A DNA stretch of 64,000 bases from assembly GCF_041200175.1 (NCBI RefSeq), contig NZ_CP165727.1, forward strand, positions 2,951,501 to 3,015,500, in the 5' to 3' direction. A program made the translations under genes and the position numbers. The stretch is from Streptomyces sp. R33 (GTDB lineage Bacteria; Actinomycetota; Actinomycetes; Streptomycetales; Streptomycetaceae). Below, piece by piece: positions 1-9,078 of the stretch. Positions within the stretch are counted from its first letter, which is position 1. Each line of letters begins with the position of its first letter. Below the pieces are notes generated by a model. That model was not told the origin of the DNA. It saw nothing but the letters and a program-made list of their open reading frames with translations, and searched no databases.

Positions 1-1
1 G

Positions 2-1384
2 CGCAGCGGCCGGGTCCGCGAGCTCGTGCCCACCTGGGTCGCCGCCAACATCAGCGTGCTGCTGCTGACCATGGGCGCCGGTCTGGTGATCTTCAACAAG
101 CTCAACATCTGGCAGGTGCTCGTCGTCGCCGTCGCCGCGCCCGTCGTCTCGTACGGGCTCGTCGGCCTGATCTCCATCGCCGGGAAGCGCGGCGGCGCCC
201 CCGGGATGGCCCTCTCCCGGGCCGTGTTCGGCCAGCGCGGCAACCTCTTCCCCGGCGCCCTGATCTGGGTCGCCCGCTGGGGCTGGGAGACCATCAACGC
301 GGTCAGCGGCGCGTTCGCCATGCTCACCGTGCTGGACCTGCTCTTCGGCGTGCAGAAGAACACCGTGCTGATCGTGATCACCCTGGTGCTCTTCGTCGGC
401 TGCACCTTCCTGGTGTCGGGCCTCGGCATCAGCGCGCTGCGCGTCTGCTCGACCTGGTCGACGTACCTCTTCGGCGCCTTCAGCGTGCTCGTGCTCGGCT
501 ACCTGGTCGTGGAGAGCGACTGGTCCGCCGTGTTCGACAAGCCGGCCGGATCGACGGCGATGATGATCGCCGGCATCGGCACCATCGCCGCGGGCGGCAT
601 CAGCTGGGTCCCCTCGGGCCCGGACTTCACCCGCTACCTGCCGCGCACGGCCTCCGCCAAGGGCATGGTCGGCGCGACGATCGGCGGCGCGGCCGTCGTG
701 GTGATCCCGATGGTGCTGATGGGCGCGGTCATGGCGGTCGGCACCCCGGACCTGGCCACGGCGCAGGACCCGGTCTCCTTCATCGGCAATCTGCTGCCGG
801 CCTGGATCGCGGTCCCGTACCTGCTGATCGCGCTGGTCGGCATGCTGCTGATCAACTCGATGTCCATGTACTCGGCCGGCTTCACGGCGCAGACCCTCGG
901 CATCAAGGTCCCGCGCGCGGCGGCCGTCAGCGTCAACGCCGTCATCAGCCTGGTCTTCGGCTTCCTGCTGATGGTGGTCGCGACCAGCTTCTTCGGCTCG
1001 TTCATCTCCTTCCTGACGCTCCTCGCCGTGGCCTTCTCCGCGTGGATCGGCGTCTTCGGCGTCGACATGCTGCGCCGGACCTCGTACGACGGCGAGGCGC
1101 TGCTGGACACCACCCGCAGCAGCGCCTACTGGTACCGGGGCGGGTTCGCCTGGCAGGCCATGACCGCCTGGGGCGCGGCCCTGGTCGTGGGGCTGCTCTT
1201 CACCAAGGTCGACTGGTTCGGCGGGCCGCTCGCCGACACCTGGATAGGGCAGAACGGCCTGGGCTGGGCGGCCGGCATCGTCACCTCCGGCGTGCTGTAC
1301 GCCGTACTGCCGCGCACCCCGGCTCCGGCGGCCGGCGCGGCCGGGGCCGAGGAGCCCGCGCTCGCCGGATCCCTGTCCAACTGA
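2..1384 (+). CDS. NCS1-family nucleobase permease, 5' end outside window
   Basis: The frame is already open at base 2, so the gene starts left of the window and about 460 residues are visible. They form a very hydrophobic chain of about 11 membrane segments ending in an Ala-rich cytosolic tail. The stretch SWVPSGPDFTRYLP matches the NCS1 family signature around the Asp-x-Thr-Arg-Tyr motif; the second permease of this window has GDYTRYIS at the same place. NCS1 carriers import cytosine, purines, allantoin or vitamin precursors with H+ or Na+. Substrate cannot be fixed from sequence. A flavin oxidoreductase gene follows 63 bp later on the same strand and could be co-transcribed. Confidence 0.85.
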   Translation, partial: RSGRVRELVPTWVAANISVLLLTMGAGLVIFNKLNIWQVLVVAVAAPVVSYGLVGLISIAGKRGGAPGMALSRAVFGQRGNLFPGALIWVARWGWETINAVSGAFAMLTVLDLLFGVQKNTVLIVITLVLFVGCTFLVSGLGISALRVCSTWSTYLFGAFSVLVLGYLVVESDWSAVFDKPAGSTAMMIAGIGTIAAGGISWVPSGPDFTRYLPRTASAKGMVGATIGGAAVVVIPMVLMGAVMAVGTPDLATAQDPVSFIGNLLPAWIAVPYLLIALVGMLLINSMSMYSAGFTAQTLGIKVPRAAAVSVNAVISLVFGFLLMVVATSFFGSFISFLTLLAVAFSAWIGVFGVDMLRRTSYDGEALLDTTRSSAYWYRGGFAWQAMTAWGAALVVGLLFTKVDWFGGPLADTWIGQNGLGWAAGIVTSGVLYAVLPRTPAPAAGAAGAEEPALAGSLSN

Positions 1385-1447
1385 CGCCACGTCAGCTAAC
1401 GTCCCCCTTCGCCCGCCCACCCACCTCCGGCGAAGGGGGACTCCTCC

Positions 1448-2434
1448 ATGCCCATCACCGTGGCCCGGTTCAATCTCGTCGACCCGAACGGCACCCCCGA
1501 GACCCTCTCCGCCCGCTACAAGGCCGCGCTGGAGATGGCGAAGTACGCGGACGACCGCGGGATCGACACGATCCAGACCGAGGAGCACCACGGCACCACC
1601 AACAACTGGCTGCCTTCGCCGTTCGCCTTCGCGGGCGCGGTCTTCGGCGCCACGCGCCGGATCGCGGTCACCGTCTCGGCGATCATCGGCCCGCTGTACG
1701 ACCCGTTGAAGGTGGCCGAGGACATCGCGGTCCTCGACCTGCTGAGCGGCGGGCGCCTCGTCACGGTCGCGGGCATCGGCTACCGGCCCGAGGAGTACGA
1801 GCAGCACGGCGTCGAGTGGGGCCGCCGCGGCAGGCTCCAGGACGAGCTGCTGGAAACCCTGCTGCAGGCGTGGACCGGCGAGCCGTTCTCGTTCCGCGGC
1901 CGCACGGTGCGGGTGACCCCGACGCCGTTCACGCAGCCACACCCGCTGCTCCTGGTCGGCGGCAGCTCCCGGGCGGCGGCCCGGCGCGCGGCCCGGCTCG
2001 GGCTGCCGTTCTTCCCCAGCGCGCACCTGCCGGAGCTGGAGGCGTACTACCACGCACAGCTGGCGGAGCACGGGACGGAGGGGTTCTGCATGATGCCGGC
2101 GGCCGAGACCCCGCTGCTGCACATCGCGGAGGACCCGGACCGGGTCTGGGCCGAGTACGGCGACCGTTTCCTGCACGAGGCGGGCATGTACGCGTCCTGG
2201 CAGTCCAAGGACATCCGCAGCGCCGTACGTTCGGCCGCGCACTCGGTGGCGGAGCTGCGCGCGGAGGGCGTGTACCGGGTCCTGACTCCGGACGATGCGG
2301 TCGCGTACGCGCGGGGCGCGGGCGAGGCGGGGAACCTGGTGCTGCACCCGCTGTGCGGCGGGATGCCGCTCGACGAGGGCTGGCGCAGCCTGCACCTGCT
2401 GTGCGAACAGGTGCTGCCCCGGCTCAAGGACTGA
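1448..2434 (+). CDS. LLM-class flavin-dependent oxidoreductase
   Basis: 328 residues, the usual size for bacterial luciferase-like monooxygenases, which are TIM-barrel enzymes using reduced FMN or F420. The family landmark PLYDPLKVAEDIAVLDLLSG followed by GR..TVAGIGYRPEEYEQHG lies near residues 82-122, and a conserved LVGGSS turn sits near residue 175. The ATG is preceded by a purine-rich GGGGGA. The gene follows the permease by 63 bp, so it may act on a substrate imported by it, but that is inference. It converges on the sugar porter gene with only 48 bp between stops. The substrate is unknown; assignment is at family level. Confidence 0.85.
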   Translation: MPITVARFNLVDPNGTPETLSARYKAALEMAKYADDRGIDTIQTEEHHGTTNNWLPSPFAFAGAVFGATRRIAVTVSAIIGPLYDPLKVAEDIAVLDLLSGGRLVTVAGIGYRPEEYEQHGVEWGRRGRLQDELLETLLQAWTGEPFSFRGRTVRVTPTPFTQPHPLLLVGGSSRAAARRAARLGLPFFPSAHLPELEAYYHAQLAEHGTEGFCMMPAAETPLLHIAEDPDRVWAEYGDRFLHEAGMYASWQSKDIRSAVRSAAHSVAELRAEGVYRVLTPDDAVAYARGAGEAGNLVLHPLCGGMPLDEGWRSLHLLCEQVLPRLKD

Positions 2435-2482
2435 GCGGGGGCAGCACCTGCCGTAGAGGAGAGGGGGTGTTGGCGGGGGTGG

Positions 2483-3913
2483 TTACCCCATCTCCTCCAA
2501 CGCCTTGCCCTTGGTCTCCGGCACCCATTTGAGGATGAACGGGATCGAGAGCAGGGCGAAGAACGTGTAGATCATGTAGGCGCCCGACAGGTTCCAGTCG
2601 GACAGCGTCGGGAACGTGACGGTGATGAGCCAGTTGGCGATCCACTGGGCGGCGGCCGCCACACCGAGGGCGGCGGCGCGGATGCGGCCGGGGAACATCT
2701 CGCCGAGCAGGACCCAGACCACCACGCCCCAGGACAGGGCGAAGAAGAGCACGAAGAAGTTGGCGGCGACCAGGGCCACGATGCCCTGCGCGTGCGGCAG
2801 GGAGATGTCGTCGCCGGTTCCGGACTTGAAGGAGAACGCCCAGGCCGCCGTTCCGAGCGACAGCGCCATGCCGACGGAGCCGATGAGCGCCAGGGGCTTG
2901 CGGCCGATCCGGTCCACGAAGACCATCGCGATCACCGTACCGATGATGTTCACGACCGACGTCTCGAAGGAGTACAGGAACGAGGAGCTCGGGTCGATGC
3001 CGACCGACTGCCACAGCGAGGAGCTGTAGTAGAAGATCACGTTGATGCCGACGAGCTGCTGGAAGACCGAGAGTCCGATGCCGACCCACACGATGGGCAG
3101 GAAGCCGAAGCGGCCGCCGAGCAGGTCCCTGAAGGTGGACTTGTGCTCGGACCGCATGGCGTGGTCGATCTCGCGGACGCGGGCGTCGGCGTCGATGCCC
3201 TTGCCCTCGACGTCCCGCAGGACCTCCTTGGCCTTCTCCGTGCGGCCGACCGAGACCAGGAAGCGCGGGGACTCGGGGATGGCGAAGGACAGCACCCCGT
3301 AGAGCACGGCCGGGACGACCATCACGCCGAGCATCCACTGCCAGGCTTCCAGGCCGCCGATCTCGCCGCGCTGTTCGCCGTCGGCGAGGTTGAGGATCCC
3401 CCAGTTGACCAGCTGCGAGACGGCGATGCCGATGACGATGGCCGCCTGCTGGAAGGAGGCCAGCCGGCCGCGGTAGGCGGGCGGAGAGACCTCTGCGATG
3501 TAGGCGGGACCGATGACCGAGGCCATGCCGATGCCGAAGCCGCCGATCACGCGCCAGGTGGCGAGGTCCCAGAGGGCGAACGGGAGGGCCGAGCCGATGG
3601 CGCTCGCGGTGAACAGGACGGAGGCGATCTGCATGCAGCGAATACGGCCGATCCGGTCGGCGATGCGCCCGGCGGTGGCCGCGCCGAAGGCGCAGCCGAT
3701 CAGTGCGGCGGCGATCACCTGGGCGAGGGCGCCCGAGCCGACGTCGAAGCGGTCGCGGATGGCCTCCACTGCGCCGTTGATGACGGAGCTGTCGTAGCCG
3801 AAGAGGAAGCCGCCCATGGCAGCGGCCGCGGTGATGAAGATGACGTGGCCGAGGTGGTCGGGCTGGGACGCGCTTCCACCGCCCGACGCGGGTGCGTTCG
3901 CTGTGCTGGTCAA
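2483..3913 (-). CDS. Sugar porter, major facilitator superfamily
   Basis: 476 residues with 12 predicted membrane segments, a typical length for H+/sugar symporters of the MFS sugar porter family (XylE/GalP/GlcP type). Hallmarks are DRIGRIR after TM2, PESPRFL after TM6, QQLVGINVIFYYSSSLW in TM7, DRIGRKPLALIG after TM8 and PETKGKALEE after TM12. I place the start at a TTG (3911-3913) because AGGAG sits at ideal spacing before it; there is no ATG nearby that keeps TM1. In Streptomyces such porters take up glucose or related hexoses and pentoses, but substrate is not resolved. The gene is alone, with 226 bp separating it from the smc stop. Confidence 0.9.
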   Translation of the reverse strand: MTSTANAPASGGGSASQPDHLGHVIFITAAAAMGGFLFGYDSSVINGAVEAIRDRFDVGSGALAQVIAAALIGCAFGAATAGRIADRIGRIRCMQIASVLFTASAIGSALPFALWDLATWRVIGGFGIGMASVIGPAYIAEVSPPAYRGRLASFQQAAIVIGIAVSQLVNWGILNLADGEQRGEIGGLEAWQWMLGVMVVPAVLYGVLSFAIPESPRFLVSVGRTEKAKEVLRDVEGKGIDADARVREIDHAMRSEHKSTFRDLLGGRFGFLPIVWVGIGLSVFQQLVGINVIFYYSSSLWQSVGIDPSSSFLYSFETSVVNIIGTVIAMVFVDRIGRKPLALIGSVGMALSLGTAAWAFSFKSGTGDDISLPHAQGIVALVAANFFVLFFALSWGVVVWVLLGEMFPGRIRAAALGVAAAAQWIANWLITVTFPTLSDWNLSGAYMIYTFFALLSIPFILKWVPETKGKALEEMG

Positions 3914-4139
3914 GGTGCGCTCCTGGGCCCGGCTGCGACGGCGGGCTGGGTGGGGGTCTCGTTGCTTGCTCGTGTTCCTCTAGTGGCGCACAGCAAACTG
4001 CTTGCCACCACCTGAACGTCAACACGGCACAGCAGAGCCTATGGCTTCACTTTCTGAAGTCAATAGGGGGGATGGACCCGATTCTTCACAGGCCCGACTC
4101 AGGCACTCCCGCAGATGTGTTCATTAAGTGAAGCGAAGG

Positions 4140-7100
4140 TCAACGAAGTCGCTGGCTGATGACCTTGGAGACACCGTCGCCCTGCATGGAGACGCCGTAC
4201 AGCGCGTCGGCGACCTCCATCGTCCGCTTCTGGTGCGTGATGACGATGAGCTGGGAGCTCTCCTGGAGCTCCTCCATGATCCGGATCAGCCGCTGCAGGT
4301 TGGTGTCGTCGAGCGCGGCCTCGACCTCGTCCATCACGTAGAACGGGCTGGGCCGGGCCTTGAAGATGGACACCAGCAGGGCGACGGCCGTCAGCGACCG
4401 CTCGCCGCCGGAGAGCAGGGAGAGCCGCTTGACCTTCTTGCCGGGCGGCCGGGCCTCGACGTCCACCCCGGTGGTCAGCATGTTGTCGGGGTCGGTGAGG
4501 ATCAGCCGGCCCTCGCCGCCGGGGAACAGCCGCGAGAACACGCCTTCGAACTCCCGGGCCGTGTCCCGGTAGGCCTCGGTGAACACCTGCTCGACGCGCT
4601 CGTCGACCTCCTTCACGACCTGAAGGAGATCGGCCCGGGTCTTGCGCAGGTCCTCGAGCTGCTCGCTCAGGAACCGGTGGCGCTCCTCCAGCGCCGCGAA
4701 CTCTTCCAGGGCGAGCGGGTTGACCTTGCCGAGCTGCTGGTACGCCCGCTCGGCCGCCTTGAGCCGCTTCTCCTGTTGGGCGCGTACGAAGGGGCCCGGC
4801 TCGGCGTCCTCGTCCGGCTCCTCGCCCTCGGCGGGCGGGCTCGGCGGCACGGGCTGGTCCGGCCCGTACTCGGCGACGAGACCGGCGGCCTCCATCCCGA
4901 ACTCCTCCAGCGCCCGCGACTCCACCTGCTCGATGCGCAGCCGCTTCTCGGCGCCGAGCACCTCGCCGCGGTGCACCGAGTCGGTGAGCTTGTCGAGCTC
5001 GCCCTTGAGGTCGCGGCCGCGGGTCCGGGCGTCGCCGAGCTCCCGCTCGCGCAGGCCCTTGGCGTACTCGGCGGCGACGCGCTCCTGTTCGGCCCGGCGC
5101 AGCGAGACCTCCAGGTGTGCGAGCAGCTGCCGGGCGCCGTCGGCCACGGCGCGGGCCACCTCGGCCTCGTGGCGCAGCCGTGCGCGGCGCCGCTCGGCGC
5201 GGGCCCGGGCCTCCCGCTCGGCGCGTGCGCCGCGATCCAGGGAATCGGCCCGCCCGGCCAGCCCCTTGACCCGTTCCTCATGGGTCCTGAGCTGCAGCCG
5301 GGCCTCCATCTCGGTCTGCCGGGCGTTGGCCCCGTCGGCGGCGAGCCGGTCCCGCACGGCGGTGTCGGGCTCCTGCGCACCGCCCTCCCCGACGGGGTCG
5401 TTCTCCTCGGCGATCGCCAGCCGTTCGGCGCACTCCTCGACATCGGCCAGCGCCTGCTCCAGCGCGTCCTGGGCCTTGGCCGCGGCGGCGGCACTGCGCT
5501 CGGCCTCGCCGGCGGCGCCCTTCGCCTGCCCGGCGAGCCGCCCCAGCTGCTGCGCCACCCCGGCCCGGGCCTGCTCCCCGGCCCGTCGGCGCTCACCGAT
5601 CTCCTCCACCCGCGCGACGAGTTCCCGCCGCAGGGTCTGGGCGGCATCCCGGCGTGCACCGAGCTCCACGCACTGCGCGTCGAGCCGTACGAGCTCTACC
5701 TCCGCCTCGTCGACGGCGGCCTGCACCTCGATCAGGCTGGGCACCCCGGCGGAACCCCCGTACGCGAGATGCGCGCCGAGCACGTCCCCGTCGACGGTCA
5801 CGGCAACGAGGTCGGGCCGCGTCCCGACGACCCCTTCGGCCTCGTCGAGCGTCCGGACGACCACGTACTCCCGCAACACCCAGCCCACGGCCCGCACGAC
5901 CTCCGCGTCCCCCTGCACCAACCCCACGGCGGGCAACGCCGCCACGCTCGGCGCGGCGCCCGGCCCGACGCGGTCGGCGGCGGATTCCCCCGGGACCGGG
6001 GACGCAGCCGAAGGGCCGCCCACGCCGACGGCAGCCTGGCCCGGCCCGCCGGTGGCAACGGCCTGACCGGGAAACGGGGTCCCTGCCGAAGAGCCCGCCG
6101 GGACCGCGGCATCCGCGCCCGCGAACGCCTGGCCCGGGATCGGGAGACCGGGCGACGGGTCCGGCCGGGGCGCGATCAGGAGGGTGGCCCGGCCCGCGTC
6201 CGCGTCCCGCAGGTGGCGGATGGCGTCGGCCGCCGCCGCCGGGGAGGTCACCGCCAGCGCGTCCGCCGCCGCGCCCAGCGCCGCCGCCACCGCGACCTCG
6301 TACCCCGGGGTCACCGTCAGCCGCTCCGCGGCCGGCCCCAGCAGCCCGGCCAGCCGCTCCCGCGCCGCGAGCAGCGCCCCCGTGCCGTCCTTCCTCCGCA
6401 GCCCCAGCGCCAGCGCGTCCCGCCGCGCCGACACCGCCGCCCGCGACTTCTCCGCGGCCGTGACCGCCTCCCGCGCCGACGTCTGCGCGGCCTCCGCCGC
6501 CGTGAGCTCCGCCCGCGCCGCGGCGTACTCCTCGTCCACCGCAGGGTCCTCGAGCCCGCCGACCTCCTCGGCCAGCGCCTCGTACTCCGCCTGCGCGGCC
6601 CCGGCCCGGGACTCGGCCTCGTCCCGCGCCGCCACCAGCCGGTCGATCTCCGCCTGCGCGGCCCCCGCCCGGGACCGGGCAGCGCCCACCCGCCCCGTCA
6701 GCCGCGCCAGCCCCTCGCGCCGTTCGGCGATGGCCCGCGCCGCGTCCCGCAGCCGCCGCTCTTCCTCGGCCAGCGACCGCTCCAGCTCCGCCCGGTGCTC
6801 GACGGTGTCCTCCAGCGCCCGCGAGGCCGCCTCCAGCGCGGCCGTCAGTTCCGCCTCCTGCTCGCGGATCCGCGCGGCCTCCCGCTCCATGTCCTCCGGA
6901 TCGCGGCCGCGCCGCTCCTCCTCCGCCGGAGCCGAGGCCGACTTGACCCGCGCGTCGGCGAGGGACGCAGTCCCCCGTACCCGCTCGGCCAGCTGCGACA
7001 GCTCGTACCAGGTCTGCTGGGCCCGCTGGAGCCGCGGCGTCAACTGCCGCACCGTTTCCTCGAGCTGCGCCTCGCGCCGCAGCGCCTCCGCGAGCTGGGC

Positions 7101-7877
7101 CTCGGCCGCCTCCTTGCGCTCCTTAAGCGCCGCCTCGTCCGCGATCTCCGCGTCCAGCGCGCCCCGCAGCGTGACCAGGTCGTCGGCGAGCAGCCGCAGC
7201 CGTGCGTCGCGCAGGTCGGCCTGGATGACGGCGGCCCGCCGGGCCACCGCGGCCTGTCGCCCCAGCGGCTTCAGCTGGCGCCGCAGTTCGTCGTTGAGGT
7301 CCTGCACGCGCGCGAGATTGGCCTGCATCGCGTCCAGCTTCCGCAGCGCCTTCTCTTTGCGCTTGCGGTGCTTGAGTACGCCGGCCGCCTCCTCGATGAA
7401 GGCGCGGCGGCCCATCGGATCGGCGTGCAGGACGGAGTCCAGCTGGCCCTGGCCGACGATGACGTGCATCTCGCGGCCGATGCCGGAGTCGGAGAGCAGC
7501 TCCTGGATGTCGAGCAGCCGGCAGGTGTCGCCGTTGATCTGGTACTCGCTGCTGCCGCCGCGGAACATGATCCGCGTGATGGTGACCTCGGCGTACTCGA
7601 TCGGCAGGGCGCCGTCGGAGTTGTCGATGGTCAGCGAGACCTCGGCGCGCCCGAGCGGCGGCCGCCCGGTGGTCCCGGCGAAGATGACGTCCTCCATCTT
7701 GCCGCCGCGCAGGGACTTGGCCCCCTGCTCCCCCATGACCCAGGACAGCGCGTCCACCACGTTGGACTTGCCCGAGCCGTTCGGGCCCACGACGCAGGTG
7801 ATGCCGGGCTCGAAGCGCAGGGTGGTTGCAGAGGCGAAGGACTTGAAGCCACGCAGGGTCAGGGACTTGAGGTGCAC
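4140..7877 (-). CDS. smc: Chromosome segregation ATPase SMC
   Basis: 1245 residues, longer than the roughly 1170-1190 usual for actinobacterial SMC. Walker A GPNGSGKS is at residues 31-38, the ABC signature LSGGERSLTAVALL near 1150 and Walker B FYVMDEVEAALDD near 1177, with two long coiled-coil arms rich in Glu, Ala and Arg. SMC dimers with ScpAB compact and segregate chromosomes. The hinge region (about residues 570-645) carries a Pro/Gly/Ala-rich insertion with the repeated pattern P[IFV]PG[QE], which explains the extra length. Start is the GTG at 7875-7877 opening MHLKSLTLRGFKSF, the canonical N-terminus. A terminator separates it from the small gene upstream. Confidence 0.97.
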   Translation of the reverse strand: MHLKSLTLRGFKSFASATTLRFEPGITCVVGPNGSGKSNVVDALSWVMGEQGAKSLRGGKMEDVIFAGTTGRPPLGRAEVSLTIDNSDGALPIEYAEVTITRIMFRGGSSEYQINGDTCRLLDIQELLSDSGIGREMHVIVGQGQLDSVLHADPMGRRAFIEEAAGVLKHRKRKEKALRKLDAMQANLARVQDLNDELRRQLKPLGRQAAVARRAAVIQADLRDARLRLLADDLVTLRGALDAEIADEAALKERKEAAEAQLAEALRREAQLEETVRQLTPRLQRAQQTWYELSQLAERVRGTASLADARVKSASAPAEEERRGRDPEDMEREAARIREQEAELTAALEAASRALEDTVEHRAELERSLAEEERRLRDAARAIAERREGLARLTGRVGAARSRAGAAQAEIDRLVAARDEAESRAGAAQAEYEALAEEVGGLEDPAVDEEYAAARAELTAAEAAQTSAREAVTAAEKSRAAVSARRDALALGLRRKDGTGALLAARERLAGLLGPAAERLTVTPGYEVAVAAALGAAADALAVTSPAAAADAIRHLRDADAGRATLLIAPRPDPSPGLPIPGQAFAGADAAVPAGSSAGTPFPGQAVATGGPGQAAVGVGGPSAASPVPGESAADRVGPGAAPSVAALPAVGLVQGDAEVVRAVGWVLREYVVVRTLDEAEGVVGTRPDLVAVTVDGDVLGAHLAYGGSAGVPSLIEVQAAVDEAEVELVRLDAQCVELGARRDAAQTLRRELVARVEEIGERRRAGEQARAGVAQQLGRLAGQAKGAAGEAERSAAAAAKAQDALEQALADVEECAERLAIAEENDPVGEGGAQEPDTAVRDRLAADGANARQTEMEARLQLRTHEERVKGLAGRADSLDRGARAEREARARAERRRARLRHEAEVARAVADGARQLLAHLEVSLRRAEQERVAAEYAKGLRERELGDARTRGRDLKGELDKLTDSVHRGEVLGAEKRLRIEQVESRALEEFGMEAAGLVAEYGPDQPVPPSPPAEGEEPDEDAEPGPFVRAQQEKRLKAAERAYQQLGKVNPLALEEFAALEERHRFLSEQLEDLRKTRADLLQVVKEVDERVEQVFTEAYRDTAREFEGVFSRLFPGGEGRLILTDPDNMLTTGVDVEARPPGKKVKRLSLLSGGERSLTAVALLVSIFKARPSPFYVMDEVEAALDDTNLQRLIRIMEELQESSQLIVITHQKRTMEVADALYGVSMQGDGVSKVISQRLR

Positions 7878-8020
7878 GCCGCCGGACTCTACCTTTCGCG
7901 TTCGGTTTCACCCATGAAGGTGCAGGGCACAACTGACGCTAAAGGAATCGGCCCCCCACCTGGCCCAACGTCCTCGCGCTCGAGCGGCGCGGTGGTCGCT
8001 GACACGGTGGTCAAAGAAAG

Positions 8021-8042
8021 AAGGGACGCCGGAGCGTCCCTT
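8021..8042 (-). terminator. Intrinsic terminator of the 8098-8313 gene
   Basis: A perfect 9-bp stem (AAGGGACGC/GCGTCCCTT, loop of four) is followed on the minus strand by CTTTCTTT. It lies 55 bp after the stop of the small coiled-coil gene and about 145 bp before smc, so smc has its own promoter in 7878-8020. Confidence 0.75.
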
Positions 8043-8097
8043 GCAGATCGTGCGGGGCTGTAGTCGTGCGACGAGTTGAGCGCGGATCAGGTGAGCG

Positions 8098-8313
8098 TCA
8101 GGTGAGCGCAGGCTCCGCCTGGGGTACGTCGATGTCGATGCGGTCCAGCAGCGAGTCTCCGTGCTGAGCGGCGGCCGCGTTCAGCGCGTCGTTTTCGGAC
8201 TGAATCCGTACGAGCTCGGACTCGAGGTCCTGGACGCGCTGCTGAAGCCGTCGCATCTCGGCGAGGAGTCGCGGATCGGAACCGCCGACGTAACCGAGAA
8301 GCGCCTTTGCCAT
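8098..8313 (-). CDS. Small coiled-coil protein, function unknown
   Basis: 71 residues beginning MAKALLGYVGGSDPRLLAEM, followed by a clear coiled coil (about residues 18-45, RRLQQRVQDLESELVRIQSE) and an acidic tail. The ATG at 8311-8313 has a strong GGAGG nine bases upstream, whereas the open frame further upstream has none, so this start is firm. I recognise it as a small protein widely present in Streptomyces beside smc and acyP, but no function is known to me. Heptad packing suggests self-association or binding to another coiled-coil protein; that is inference. It forms its own transcription unit with the terminator at 8021-8042. Confidence 0.8.
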   Translation of the reverse strand: MAKALLGYVGGSDPRLLAEMRRLQQRVQDLESELVRIQSENDALNAAAAQHGDSLLDRIDIDVPQAEPALT

Positions 8314-8662
8314 GATGGATGGTCCTCCACACTGAGTGACCGACCGAAGCGGTGTGGGTCGTGAGGGAATCGCACCCGCGGATGTCCGGCAGCGACTGTC
8401 AGTCACTGCGCTTACTAGTACCAGCACTGCCAAACAGCTCAGGTGCGCGGGGCTTCCAGCGTCTCACCAAAAAGTTTGACGGTCAACACGATCACGCCCC
8501 GTATCGGCGGCCAGCCCGGCTCTCCCAAGGGCCCTGGAGATCGTCCGCTGCTTCGAGCCTTCCACGGTTCGGGCCGGCCGGCAACGCGTCGGCGGCGAAC
8601 GTGCAGATCCGACCGGGTGCGGACCGCCCGGAGATGTGATCAGTACATGATCAGTCGATCGG
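8314..8662. other. Intergenic stretch, no gene seen
   Basis: 349 bp between the small coiled-coil gene and the acyP stop, both on the minus strand. It must hold the promoter of the small gene and the end of the acyP transcript. Open frames across it lack ribosome sites and family resemblance. A loosely symmetrical stretch with two TGATCAG copies near 8638-8655 lies just past the acyP stop and may be a weak terminator or binding site. Confidence 0.6.
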
Positions 8663-8944
8663 TCACCGCATGGCGAAACCGTCGTAGCCACCGCGCGGTG
8701 TGCCCCAGATCTCTGTCACTCCGTCCACCGACCCGGGCGTGTCGGCGGAGCGCAGCCAGTCGAGCAGCCGGTGGCAATTCTCACGTTGACCTTCGGCCAC
8801 CACCTGCACTCGTCCGTCGTCGAGGTTGAGCGCGAACCCGACGACTCCGCCGATCTCCAGCGCATTGGCCCTGGTGAACCAGCGGAAGCCCACTCCCTGT
8901 ACACGGCCGCGGACCCAGGCGGTCAGGCGGACATCTTCATTCAT
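8663..8944 (-). CDS. acyP: Acylphosphatase
   Basis: 93 residues, the normal size. The catalytic signature [11 protein letters not shown] spans residues 13-23 with the phosphate-binding Arg at 21, and the catalytic Asn is residue 40 in GFALNLDDG. The enzyme hydrolyses acyl phosphates such as acetyl phosphate or 1,3-bisphosphoglycerate in the cytosol. It begins with an ATG at 8942-8944. It diverges from the CAP protein gene, sharing a 134-bp promoter region. The position beside smc is typical for Streptomyces. Confidence 0.95.
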   Translation of the reverse strand: MNEDVRLTAWVRGRVQGVGFRWFTRANALEIGGVVGFALNLDDGRVQVVAEGQRENCHRLLDWLRSADTPGSVDGVTEIWGTPRGGYDGFAMR

Positions 8945-9021
8945 GCGTGAACGCTAACCGGGCGAAGAGTTTCGGCCCACATCGCCCCCGCGCCCCATGG
9001 CGTACAGTCGCGCAGCAATGA

Positions 9022-9041
9022 ACTCACCCATTTGGGTGAGT
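9022..9041. promoter_or_regulatory. 20-bp palindrome in the CAP-gene leader
   Basis: Perfect arms ACTCACCCA/TGGGTGAGT around a TT centre. It sits 37 bp before the CAP-protein start and about 14 bp after a -10-like TACAGT (9003-9008), i.e. close to or just after the presumed transcription start. That placement fits a repressor site or a short leader hairpin. No regulator is identified. Confidence 0.45.
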
Positions 9042-9078
9042 AAGGGATGATCTTGACCTGCAAGGAAGGTACGCGCCG

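Noticed and set aside
4128..8063. A very long open frame on the plus strand opposite smc (about 1300 codons) and similar long frames opposite recG, cvnA, ureC and leuC
   Set aside because: These are mirror frames produced by strong third-position GC bias in the real genes. They lack ribosome sites, give Leu/Gly/Arg-rich products without family resemblance, and run across gene ends.
8637..8668. Double TGATCAG near the acyP stop
   Set aside because: Symmetry is only partial and there is no adjacent regulator or promoter, so no site is called.
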